DNA from: an uncultured Collinsella sp.
GTDB lineage: Bacteria > Actinomycetota > Coriobacteriia > Coriobacteriales > Coriobacteriaceae
NCBI GenBank assembly: GCA_900758885.1
Contig: CAAETD010000180.1
Location: forward strand, 1-5,931
Direction of reading: 5' to 3'
Length of the DNA stretch: 5,931 nt
Shown: positions 1-5,433 of the stretch, one piece after another
How positions within the stretch are numbered: the first letter of the stretch is position 1
How the letters are laid out: each line of letters begins with the position of its first letter
Made by a program: the position numbers and the translations under genes
Notes under the pieces: model-generated
Database searches by the model: none
What the model was told of the DNA's origin: nothing
What the model saw: only the letters and a program-made list of their open reading frames with translations

Positions 1-295
1 GATAGTCGAGAGGCGCGGTCTCAAGAAGGAGTAACATCGGGACTTGCAGCGACGGACCTCAGGACGCTCTTACACCACGTCTGCGCGCGCCACCACTGTC
101 ACAAGTCCTGTAGCATTATTTTTTTGCAAAATATGCAGTGTTACACAACATATGTTCAAGTACTTAGCTGATAAACGCCTGCAATTCTTTCGCCGTAGGA
201 CCCCTGGCGTCTAAATCGCCTTCTGATGGCATGAAATCGCTGTTACTAAATTGGTGACAGTACTCATATTTGCTATTTTTTGCCCACAGGCCTTG
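1..295. other. Non-coding, AT-richer tract with no supported gene
   Basis: I see no credible gene here. The plus-strand frame beginning at base 1 stays open to a stop near 169-171, but it has no start, no family resemblance and a composition unlike the genes to the right. The tract is richer in A/T than the coding part, with T-runs at about 119-125 and 275-281 and two adjacent short palindromes, AACATATGTT (147-156) and AAGTACTT (158-165). A weak leftward promoter could be read near 131-162, but the match is poor. It may be the edge of a mobile or dispersed intergenic element; only a genome-wide comparison would tell. Confidence 0.4.
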
Positions 296-344
296 CGATG
301 ATGCCGGGATTCGCACCCTGTCGGGTTCGAATCCCGGCATATCG
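296..344. repeat. Long imperfect hairpin with tRNA T-arm-like arms
   Basis: Arms 301-313 and 328-340 are a perfect 13-bp inverted repeat. It extends outward by four more pairs (296-299 with 341-344, G300 bulged) and inward by ACCC/GGGT (315-318 with 323-326) around a TGTC loop. The right arm reads GGGTTCGAATCCC, the classic tRNA T-stem and loop, and the left arm on the opposite strand reads almost the same. No D-arm or anticodon arm accompanies it, so it is not a tRNA gene. There is no T-run after either arm, so it is not an obvious terminator. It could be a REP-like element, a relic of tRNA-targeted integration, or a structured RNA end. Confidence 0.55.
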
Positions 345-349
345 GTAGC

Positions 350-380
350 AAAAAGCCCGCTACCGCGAGGGTAACGGGCT
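350..380 (-). terminator. Intrinsic terminator of tRNA-Glu
   Basis: Read on the minus strand, AGCCCG (375-380) pairs with CGGGCT (354-359). After one mismatch (360/374), TACC (370-373) pairs with GGTA (361-364) around a 5-nt loop (365-369). A run of five T's follows (complement of A350-A354). It starts 12 nt beyond the tRNA CCA end, the expected place for a rho-independent terminator of the tRNA transcript. Confidence 0.85.
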
Positions 381-392
381 CTTCAATTCAAA

Positions 393-469
393 TGGTGCCC
401 CCAGCGGGATTCGAACCCGCGATATCCACCTTGAAAGGGTGGCGTCCTTGGCCGCTAGACGATGGGGAC
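393..469 (-). tRNA. tRNA-Glu (anticodon UUC)
   Basis: A full cloverleaf can be drawn on the minus strand: acceptor GTCCCCA (463-469) with TGGGGGC (397-403), D-stem GTCT/GGAC, anticodon stem CCACC/GGTGG with loop CTTTCAA giving anticodon TTC, variable loop ATATC, T-stem GCGGG/CCCGC with loop TTCGAAT, discriminator A, and a genomically encoded CCA (393-395). The only acceptor irregularity is a T-G wobble at the second pair. UUC decodes the glutamate codons GAA and, by wobble, GAG. It appears to be an independent unit, with its own -10 box about 10 nt upstream and its own terminator downstream. It is separated from the upstream murT-gatD gene by that operon's terminator. Confidence 0.97.
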
Positions 470-479
470 AGCGGGAAAG

Positions 480-485
480 AGTATA
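480..485 (-). promoter_or_regulatory. -10 box of the tRNA-Glu promoter
   Basis: TATACT on the minus strand, five of six matches to the sigma-70 -10 consensus, ends 10 nt before the tRNA 5' end. That would give a leader of only a few nucleotides, typical of a tRNA gene. I find no good -35 hexamer at 16-18 nt spacing, so the call rests on the -10 and its position. Confidence 0.55.
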
Positions 486-528
486 GCAGACTTTTTTGCC
501 GGCGCGTATATCGTTGGCAAACTGGAAA

Positions 529-563
529 ACCACCACAAAGGTGCCTGTCCCCTTTGTGGTGGT
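529..563 (-). terminator. Intrinsic terminator of the murT-gatD operon
   Basis: A perfect 13-bp stem (529-541 with 551-563) closes a 9-nt loop (542-550). It begins 6 nt after the murT-gatD stop codon. On the minus strand the stem's second half runs into a short T tract, so it can end the three-gene leftward transcript before the tRNA promoter. The stem is unusually long and GC-moderate, and its loop-proximal sequence (AAAGGTGCCTGTCCCC) looks like a dispersed-repeat motif. Confidence 0.8.
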
Positions 564-569
564 GGGGTG

Positions 570-2747
570 CTAGGGGAGGAGCTTCATGGCTGCGTCGTGG
601 GCGGCGCGCTCGTAGGTGTCGTCGAGGGGCTTGAGCGGCAGCAGGGCTGTGGCCTGCGCATCGCCGCGGCGCTCGAGGGCGTGCGCGATCAGCCAGTCGG
701 CGAGCTCGGGGTTCTTGGGCAGTGCCGGTCCGTGTAGGTACGTGCCGATGACGCCCTTGTAGATCAGGCCCTCAAAGCCATCGTCGCCGTTGTTGCCGGT
801 GCCCGTGACGACGGACGTTCCGAGTGGCGTGGCCTCGGCGTCCAAAAGCGTGCGACCTCCATGGTTCTCGAATCCCACAAAGGGCTCAGGTGCCAGATCG
901 GTTTTGACGGCTACGTTGCCGATCAGGCGATCGGAGCCACGTACGGTTTCGGCGGCAATGACGCCCAGGCCCTCGATGCGATCGTCGCCCATGTAGTACG
1001 AACGGCCGAGCAGCTGATAGCTGCCACAGATGGCAAGCAGCGAGCCGCCATCCTCAACATAGGCCGCGACCTTGTCTTTTTGGGCGAGCAGCTCGTGTGC
1101 CACGGCTAGCTGGTCGCGGTCGGAGCCACCGCCCATCATGACGATATCGGCATCGGTCAAATCAAGCGTTTCGCCCATACGGACCTCGTCCACGCGCACG
1201 GGAATGCCGCGCCAGGCGCAGCGGCGCTCGAGCGCGATAACATTGCCGCCGTCGCCGTAGAGGTTAAGGGCATCGGGATACAGGTAGACGATGCGCAGCG
1301 GGCGCGAAAGCTCGACTGGCGCGATACCGACAGGAAGAGCTCTGCCGTCGGCACGGGCTACGGCGCGCCCGGCAACAGCGACGGCGGTGGCGCCTTTCAG
1401 CCCGTCGAGCTCCTTGACCAGCGGCGGGAAGGCCGTGTAGTTGGCGACGGCGTAGAAGGTGTCATCGGCGGCCTCGTCTGCCACGGCGCCAATTGCCTGC
1501 GCGACGTCCGAGATAATCGCGGCATCGATGCCGGCGTACTTGAGGCGCACCTGCATGTCGTGCGCACGCGTGCCTCCGGCAAAGGCGACAAGCCCTGGGG
1601 TATCGGCGATGCGCTCGAAGTCGACGTCGTAGATCCACGATACATCGTGGCCGTCGGCATCGTTGTCGTTGAGGAAGAAAGCGCAGAGTCTGCCGCCTGC
1701 CGTCTTGATGGACTGGATTTGTCGATCGAAGCCTACGGGATTCTTAGCCAGGTTGGCCTCGACGGTGCGGCCGGCGATATCCCAGCGGCCCATGCGTCCG
1801 CCGGCGGGGACGTAGGCATCGAGCGTGGGCTGCAGGTGCGCCATATCCACGCCTAACTCATGTGCGGCAAAGAAGGCGGCGGCAACGTTGTAGACCATGT
1901 ACAGGCCGTTGTAGCGTGTGGCGATGTGTGCGGCAGCCGCGTCGGGCGCAGATCCAAAGACCAGGTCAAAGCCGTAGCCGTCGCAGCCAAGCTCCACGCC
2001 CGTCACGCGACGGACAAGCGCAGGGCGGGCCCAGCCGCACGAGGGGCAATGGTAGGCGCCGAGCTGGCCGTACTGCACATAGTCGTACTCCAGCGGCGCG
2101 TTGCACTGCGAGCAAAAACGCGAGTCGCTAATGCGATCGGACTCGGTGCCCGTGGCGCCGTCGATGCCAAAGGCGATGCTCGTGTTGGGGACGCGTGCGG
2201 CGATCGAGGCGCAGAGCGGATCGTCGGCGTTATAGATGAGCGTCGTTGCCGGCGAAAGCTCCAGCGCGTGGGCGATGACGTCCTGGGTGTGGTCGATCTC
2301 GCCGTAGCGGTCCAGCTGGTCGCGGAACAGGTTGAGCAGCACAAAGTAGGTCGGCTTGAGCTTGGGCAGGACGCGCACCGTGTAGAGCTCGTCGCACTCA
2401 AAGACGCCCACGCGCTCGCCGCCGCCGGTTCGCTTGAGGCCGCTGCGGGCCTCGAGCAACGCGCCCACCACACCAGGCTCCATATTGTTGCCGGCACGGT
2501 TGCACACCACGGTAGCACCGCTGGCAGCAACGGCGTCGGCGATGAGGTTGGAGGTGGTGGTCTTGCCGTTGGTGCCGGTGATCACCACGCTGCGGTCGAC
2601 AAGGCCCGCGAGGTCGCTCAGCAACTCGGGATCGATCTTCATGGCGATGCGGCCGGGGAGTACGCCGCCCTGGCGCTTAAGGACGGAGCGCAGTCCCCAG
2701 CGAGCGATATCGCTCGAGGTGCAGGCAAGAGATGAGCGGAGGTTCAT
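570..2747 (-). CDS. murT-gatD: Fused lipid II isoglutaminyl synthase (MurT-GatD single chain)
   Basis: This 725-residue protein combines both subunits of the enzyme that amidates the alpha-carboxyl of D-Glu in the lipid II stem peptide, producing D-isoglutamine at the cytoplasmic membrane face. Residues 1 to about 452 are MurT: Mur-ligase P-loop TGTNGKTTT (57-65), a four-cysteine zinc ribbon (C212, C215, C234, C237) inserted in the central domain, NLAKNPVGF (332-340), and an NDN..ADG.D.SWIYD stretch (360-374) that in the S. aureus complex contributes an Asp to the shared active site. Residues from about 485 are GatD, a class I glutamine amidotransferase-like domain: LNLYGDGGN (494-502), GGGSDRDQ (539-546), nucleophile C574 in LLAICGSYQLLG, R607 as likely glutamine-binding residue, and H672 in GTYLHGPALPKNP. 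The two are usually separate proteins of about 440 and 240 residues. The linker (about 453-484, Ala/Val-rich) contains no in-frame ATG, GTG or TTG, so separate translation of GatD is unlikely. The ATG start matches the MurT N-terminus in register, with a weak TAGGAA site 7 nt upstream. It is last in the operon. Confidence 0.95.
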   Translation of the reverse strand: MNLRSSLACTSSDIARWGLRSVLKRQGGVLPGRIAMKIDPELLSDLAGLVDRSVVITGTNGKTTTSNLIADAVAASGATVVCNRAGNNMEPGVVGALLEARSGLKRTGGGERVGVFECDELYTVRVLPKLKPTYFVLLNLFRDQLDRYGEIDHTQDVIAHALELSPATTLIYNADDPLCASIAARVPNTSIAFGIDGATGTESDRISDSRFCSQCNAPLEYDYVQYGQLGAYHCPSCGWARPALVRRVTGVELGCDGYGFDLVFGSAPDAAAAHIATRYNGLYMVYNVAAAFFAAHELGVDMAHLQPTLDAYVPAGGRMGRWDIAGRTVEANLAKNPVGFDRQIQSIKTAGGRLCAFFLNDNDADGHDVSWIYDVDFERIADTPGLVAFAGGTRAHDMQVRLKYAGIDAAIISDVAQAIGAVADEAADDTFYAVANYTAFPPLVKELDGLKGATAVAVAGRAVARADGRALPVGIAPVELSRPLRIVYLYPDALNLYGDGGNVIALERRCAWRGIPVRVDEVRMGETLDLTDADIVMMGGGSDRDQLAVAHELLAQKDKVAAYVEDGGSLLAICGSYQLLGRSYYMGDDRIEGLGVIAAETVRGSDRLIGNVAVKTDLAPEPFVGFENHGGRTLLDAEATPLGTSVVTGTGNNGDDGFEGLIYKGVIGTYLHGPALPKNPELADWLIAHALERRGDAQATALLPLKPLDDTYERAAHDAAMKLLP

Positions 2748-2792
2748 GAAACCGTTCCTAACGTAAACGACATGGTCGGGTCGAGTGCGTCA

Positions 2793-3836
2793 CTAAAAAC
2801 CGTAGCGGCGCGCAAATTCCTGGGCAAGCTGCGACACGTCTTCGCAGGCATTGGCCCAGGGGGCAAAGTCGGGAGTGTCCGAGATAATACCGTCCGCTTC
2901 CCAAACGGCCTGGTGCGAAAGATCCCAGGGATCGTGTGGCTCGGGCCGGCAGGGAAGGTACGGTGTCTGGTACATGGGGTTCAGTAAGAAGAACGCACCG
3001 CCCTCGCAGCGGTTAGCGAACTCACGCAGCGCACGCACCGCCGGACGCATCTTGTTTGTTTTGAACAGCAGAATCGTGCGGGCGAGTAGGTACCAGGGGG
3101 AGTTCTCGAGGGCATCGGCTCCCATCTGCTCCTCGAGCTGGTGGGCCAAGGCAAAAAAGCCGTCCTCGTCTTCCAGGCGAGCGAGGGCGAGTAGCACGGT
3201 GCCTGCAGCTCGGGTGGGATAGCCTTCCGCCTTAAGAACGCGGCGAGAATAGTTGGCGGCAGCACGGTAACGAGCGCTCGCCATGCACAGCTGCGAGATG
3301 GCCTCGAGCGTGTGGAGCCACCCGATAAACGCCGGCTCGCTTGCGGTGAGATCGGCCGCTGTCACACCGTCTGCCAGGACCTTGTTGGTCCAGTAGTGCG
3401 GAGCTTCCATATCGAACCCGGGCACGCTTTGCTGTAGGTAATCGGCCGTGGTCGCCTCGAGCTTCAGCAGGTCGCCCAGGCAGGCGTCGACGGGCGTGTC
3501 CGCCAAAATGATGGCGAGCAGCTGGGCATCGAGGACATACGCATCGATGCGGACGATCTTGAGCAGCTCATCGCGCATGTCGTCGAACAGGCGGTTGCGC
3601 GTCTGCTCAAACTCCTCGTCGCTGCCCATGTCCTCGATGCGATGGAGTTCGTCGAGCAGGTGGCGGTGAACGCCGGCATAGGACAGCAGCGCCTGGGCAT
3701 GCTCGGTCTGCGCATACTTATGAGGGTTGACGCTCACGTCGTTATGGACAAGCTCGCGTGCTGCATCGGTGAGTTCGGGGTGCGACGCAAGGTAGGCGCG
3801 CTCCAGGTAGGCGGGGATGTAGACGCTCGGATCCAT
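2793..3836 (-). CDS. Uncharacterised TPR-like helical protein, paralogue of the upstream gene
   Basis: I do not recognise a named family for this 347-residue protein. It has no signal peptide or membrane segment, so it is probably cytoplasmic. It is mostly amphipathic helix: pairs at about 85-135 and TPR-like repeats at about 170-202, 205-236 and 247-276. A distinctive tail (278-329) is rich in aromatic residues and proline, including FFLLNPMYQTPYLPCRPEP and PDFAPWA. It aligns by eye with its neighbour over most of its length: IDAYVLDAQLLAIILA with LDPANWDAQRMLTALTA, the ARYRAAANYSRRVL and GRYRMSLEAANRSL repeats, and the C-terminal LSHQAVWEADGIISDTPDFAPWA block. That points to an old tandem duplication. 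Its ATG shares one base with the preceding TAA, and GGAGGAG (3844-3850) lies 7 nt upstream, so translation is probably coupled. murT-gatD follows after 45 nt with no terminator. Confidence 0.85.
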   Translation of the reverse strand: MDPSVYIPAYLERAYLASHPELTDAARELVHNDVSVNPHKYAQTEHAQALLSYAGVHRHLLDELHRIEDMGSDEEFEQTRNRLFDDMRDELLKIVRIDAYVLDAQLLAIILADTPVDACLGDLLKLEATTADYLQQSVPGFDMEAPHYWTNKVLADGVTAADLTASEPAFIGWLHTLEAISQLCMASARYRAAANYSRRVLKAEGYPTRAAGTVLLALARLEDEDGFFALAHQLEEQMGADALENSPWYLLARTILLFKTNKMRPAVRALREFANRCEGGAFFLLNPMYQTPYLPCRPEPHDPWDLSHQAVWEADGIISDTPDFAPWANACEDVSQLAQEFARRYGF

Positions 3837-4912
3837 TAGAGGTCTCCTCCCTTAAACGGCAAGCCCTGCTCGGCCGCCCGCAGGATGCGCTCGTCGATCT
3901 GGGAACGCACGATATCGTTGGTGGCGACCCAGGCGGCAAAGCTGGCGTTGTCGGGGGCGCCCAGGCCCTCCTGCAGTACCGGCGTTGCCTCGGACAGCGC
4001 AAGGACAAGCTCGTCGGTGGAGCCCACACCCACGTTGACGCGGGCATAGACGCCATCGGGAAACTCGGTTTGGAAGTAGAGTGCCTCGGCTGCGTGCGGG
4101 CACGAGCGTGCAAGGATGCGCAAGTAGTGCTCGGCACTCTCGTAGTCCAGCTCGCGCCAGGCAGCGCTCATCAGCGCGATGAGCGTCCACGGGTCCAAGT
4201 CGCGCTCCGCGTCCTTGGGACGACGGCGCAGCGGCGTGTTGGCAAGATAGGGCACGGAGTGGGCAGAGCGAAAGCGCTTGAGCTCCTCGGCGGGGTATTC
4301 GAGCTTTGCCATGGCGAGCATCGCAGTGTGGCGGACGCCGGCCGGATCGTTGGGGGCAAAGTCGAGGCTGCGGTTTGCAGCTTCAAGCGACATGCGATAG
4401 CGGCCGCTAATGAGGGCGCGTGACGCAAGGGCGGCAAGCCAGCGCAGGTAGGGACGGCGCATAAGGTCGCCTGTGGCCTCGCGCTCGTAGGGGTCCTGCG
4501 CCGAGGCGATCTTGAGCGCCAGGTCGTGCTCCACCTCGTCGCACTTGGACACCAGATACTGTACGTATTCCTCGTTGGATTCGGCGGTGAGGGCGGTCAG
4601 CATGCGCTGGGCATCCCAGTTGGCGGGGTCGAGCGCGGCTGCCTCGCGGAGCATGTTCTCGGCTGCGGCCTCTTCTTGCTCTGCCTGGGTATCGTCAGGG
4701 ATAAAGGGAATGCGGTAGTCGACAGCCTCGACCACCTTGGCAATGAGGTGCCCGGCGCGGTCGCGGTCGTGCACGATGAGCGGCGCGGGGTTGCGGGTGA
4801 ATTGTTCCATCAGACGCTCTACGGCGGCACCGTCGGTGAGCGGGATATTGTCGCGGCGCAAGGCCTCAAGAACGAGGCGATGGCAATCCTCTTGAATGGG
4901 ATCGAATGCCAT
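3836..4912 (-). CDS. Uncharacterised TPR-like helical protein, first gene of the operon
   Basis: This 358-residue soluble, helical protein has no signal peptide and no catalytic motif I can see. Helical repeats are visible at about 83-110 (LREAAALDPANWDAQRMLTAL), 155-186 (LRWLAALASRALISGRYRMS onward), 187-213 and 241-272. FAPNDPAGVRHTAM (185-198) resembles the P-N-D-x-x-G-V-R motif seen in some TPR-like families. The C-terminal third (271-330) parallels the tail of the next gene, which is a paralogue. An upstream TTG at 4942 would add ten residues, but the ATG at 4912 has a strong AAAGGAGG (4917-4924) 4 nt away, so I use it. It overlaps the next gene as TAATG. A scaffold or regulatory role near MurT-GatD is conceivable from context only; an unrelated housekeeping role is equally possible. 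Confidence 0.85.
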   Translation of the reverse strand: MAFDPIQEDCHRLVLEALRRDNIPLTDGAAVERLMEQFTRNPAPLIVHDRDRAGHLIAKVVEAVDYRIPFIPDDTQAEQEEAAAENMLREAAALDPANWDAQRMLTALTAESNEEYVQYLVSKCDEVEHDLALKIASAQDPYEREATGDLMRRPYLRWLAALASRALISGRYRMSLEAANRSLDFAPNDPAGVRHTAMLAMAKLEYPAEELKRFRSAHSVPYLANTPLRRRPKDAERDLDPWTLIALMSAAWRELDYESAEHYLRILARSCPHAAEALYFQTEFPDGVYARVNVGVGSTDELVLALSEATPVLQEGLGAPDNASFAAWVATNDIVRSQIDERILRAAEQGLPFKGGDL

Positions 4913-4916
4913 GGGG

Positions 4917-4924
4917 CCTCCTTT
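4917..4924 (-). promoter_or_regulatory. Ribosome binding site deciding the 4912 start
   Basis: AAAGGAGG on the minus strand is a near-perfect Shine-Dalgarno sequence, 4 nt from the ATG at 4912. The in-frame TTG farther upstream has no comparable site, so the ATG is preferred. Confidence 0.75.
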
Positions 4925-4949
4925 GCTGCGGTTAGGGTTCAAATGTTTC

Positions 4950-4955
4950 TATATA
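4950..4955 (-). promoter_or_regulatory. Candidate -10 box of the three-gene leftward operon
   Basis: TATATA on the minus strand sits in a short AT-rich patch about 38 nt upstream of the 4912 start. No convincing -35 hexamer is found 16-18 nt upstream, so the promoter would be weak or activator-dependent. The 11-bp repeats at 5024-5067 lie about 70 bp farther upstream. Confidence 0.35.
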
Positions 4956-5023
4956 AGGTTCTAGTTTACTCGCATGTGGTACACCGGGGGTGCCGCACTT
5001 GGACATGCACCTTTGCACCACGA

Positions 5024-5067
5024 AGACGGATGTCAGACGGATGTCAGACGGATGTCGCACAAATGTC
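5024..5067. repeat. Four-unit 11-bp tandem repeat, possible regulator array
   Basis: AGACGGATGTC occurs three times in perfect tandem (5024-5034, 5035-5045, 5046-5056), followed by a degenerate fourth unit GCACAAATGTC (5057-5067). The core ATGTC recurs at exactly 11-bp steps (5030, 5041, 5052, 5063), placing each copy on about the same helix face. Direct repeats of this period are typical of OmpR/PhoB-family response-regulator sites, and TGTCA in the first two units resembles the E. coli Pho box core. The array lies between divergent genes, closer to the leftward operon. It could also be simple slippage-derived repetition. Confidence 0.6.
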
Positions 5068-5290
5068 GGCACCTTGGACGACTGAGTGGTATCACGGTGC
5101 CGCAAACGGTCGATTTTTGGCGGCGAACGGGGTGCATTTTGAAGGGGCGCAGTCCTGCCCGGGATATGTGGTCAACCATGATAAAACGTTTGCCCAGCTT
5201 GGGAGTTTGAATGCCCACAAGGGTCTTCAGGGATAGAAAAAACGTTTCATCATTGTTGGCTTTAGGTGAATAACTGACCAACCAGAACGG
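5068..5290. other. Intergenic region without supported gene; two AAACGTTT palindromes
   Basis: No gene is supported here. Two identical 8-bp palindromes AAACGTTT lie at 5184-5191 and 5240-5247, 56 bp apart, each with extra A's to the left. A central CG palindrome of this type is typical of LacI-family operators, but flanking matches to the CcpA cre consensus are poor. A minus-strand frame (5033-5329) is open for 98 codons but runs into the out-of-phase 11-bp repeats and has no clear ribosome binding site. The stretch could belong to a dispersed intergenic repeat. Confidence 0.35.
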
Positions 5291-5296
5291 TAAAAT
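5291..5296 (+). promoter_or_regulatory. Candidate -10 box for the alcohol dehydrogenase
   Basis: TAAAAT matches the sigma-70 -10 consensus at five of six bases and would start transcription near 5303, giving a leader of about 130 nt. There is no recognisable -35 at normal spacing, which would fit activator control if the promoter is real. Confidence 0.35.
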
Positions 5297-5320
5297 AGTG
5301 TTTGTCTGAGCGTTGAGACG

Positions 5321-5408
5321 TTTAGACATCGCGCATTGTCATCGCCGGCAACGCGCAAAACGGTCCTAACGGAGCCAATCGGGTGCTCCGTTATATACGC
5401 AAGTCTAA
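5321..5408 (+). promoter_or_regulatory. Potentially structured 5' leader of the alcohol dehydrogenase
   Basis: Three nested pairings can be drawn on the plus strand. P1 is TTAGAC (5322-5327) with GTCTAA (5403-5408). P2 is 5331-5340 with 5347-5356, nine of ten positions paired including one G-U, with a 6-nt loop. P3 is a perfect 9-bp stem, TAACGGAGC (5367-5375) with GCTCCGTTA (5385-5393), with a 9-nt loop. P1 would close a multi-helix junction ending 13 nt before the ribosome binding site. No T-run follows P3, so it is not a terminator; if functional it would act on translation or as a protein-binding site. I do not recognise a known riboswitch class. P3 alone could be a DNA operator. Confidence 0.4.
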
Positions 5409-5421
5409 GAGGGGCTTGTTT

Positions 5422-5427
5422 AGGAGG
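5422..5427 (+). promoter_or_regulatory. Ribosome binding site of the alcohol dehydrogenase
   Basis: AGGAGG lies 6 nt before the ATG at 5434, an ideal spacing that fixes the start of the partial gene. Confidence 0.85.
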
Positions 5428-5433
5428 CACAGT

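Noticed and set aside
1..37. Possible minus-strand gene start (ATG at 35-37) running off the left edge
   Set aside because: Only a dozen codons are visible and there is no ribosome binding site at normal distance.
296..344. A second tRNA gene suggested by GGTTCGAATCCC
   Set aside because: Only the T-arm matches; no D-arm, anticodon arm or pairing 5' acceptor of the right geometry exists, and the sequence folds as one long hairpin.
392..737. Two plus-strand frames over the tRNA and the end of gatD
   Set aside because: They cross a confident tRNA gene and two terminators and are antisense to the GatD C-terminus.
1290..1400. Sequencing frameshift or lost stop joining MurT and GatD
   Set aside because: The frame is continuous, the linker has normal composition, and both domains are complete with no abrupt loss of similarity at the junction. 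Read-level confirmation would still be useful.
1860..2735. 291-codon plus-strand frame antisense to murT
   Set aside because: It mirrors the third-position GC bias of the true gene, has no ribosome binding site or family motif, and overlaps an unambiguous MurT coding region.
5024..5067. CRISPR array
   Set aside because: Units are 11 bp with no spacers between them and no cas genes nearby.
4526..5236. 236-codon plus-strand frame crossing the operon start and the intergenic region
   Set aside because: The first half is the shadow of the 3836-4912 gene; the second half runs through the 11-bp repeats and shows no protein-like pattern.
5033..5329. 98-codon minus-strand frame in the intergenic region
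   Set aside because: No good ribosome binding site, ends inside 11-bp repeats that would shift frame with copy number, and no recognisable domain. Kept only as part of a possible repeat.
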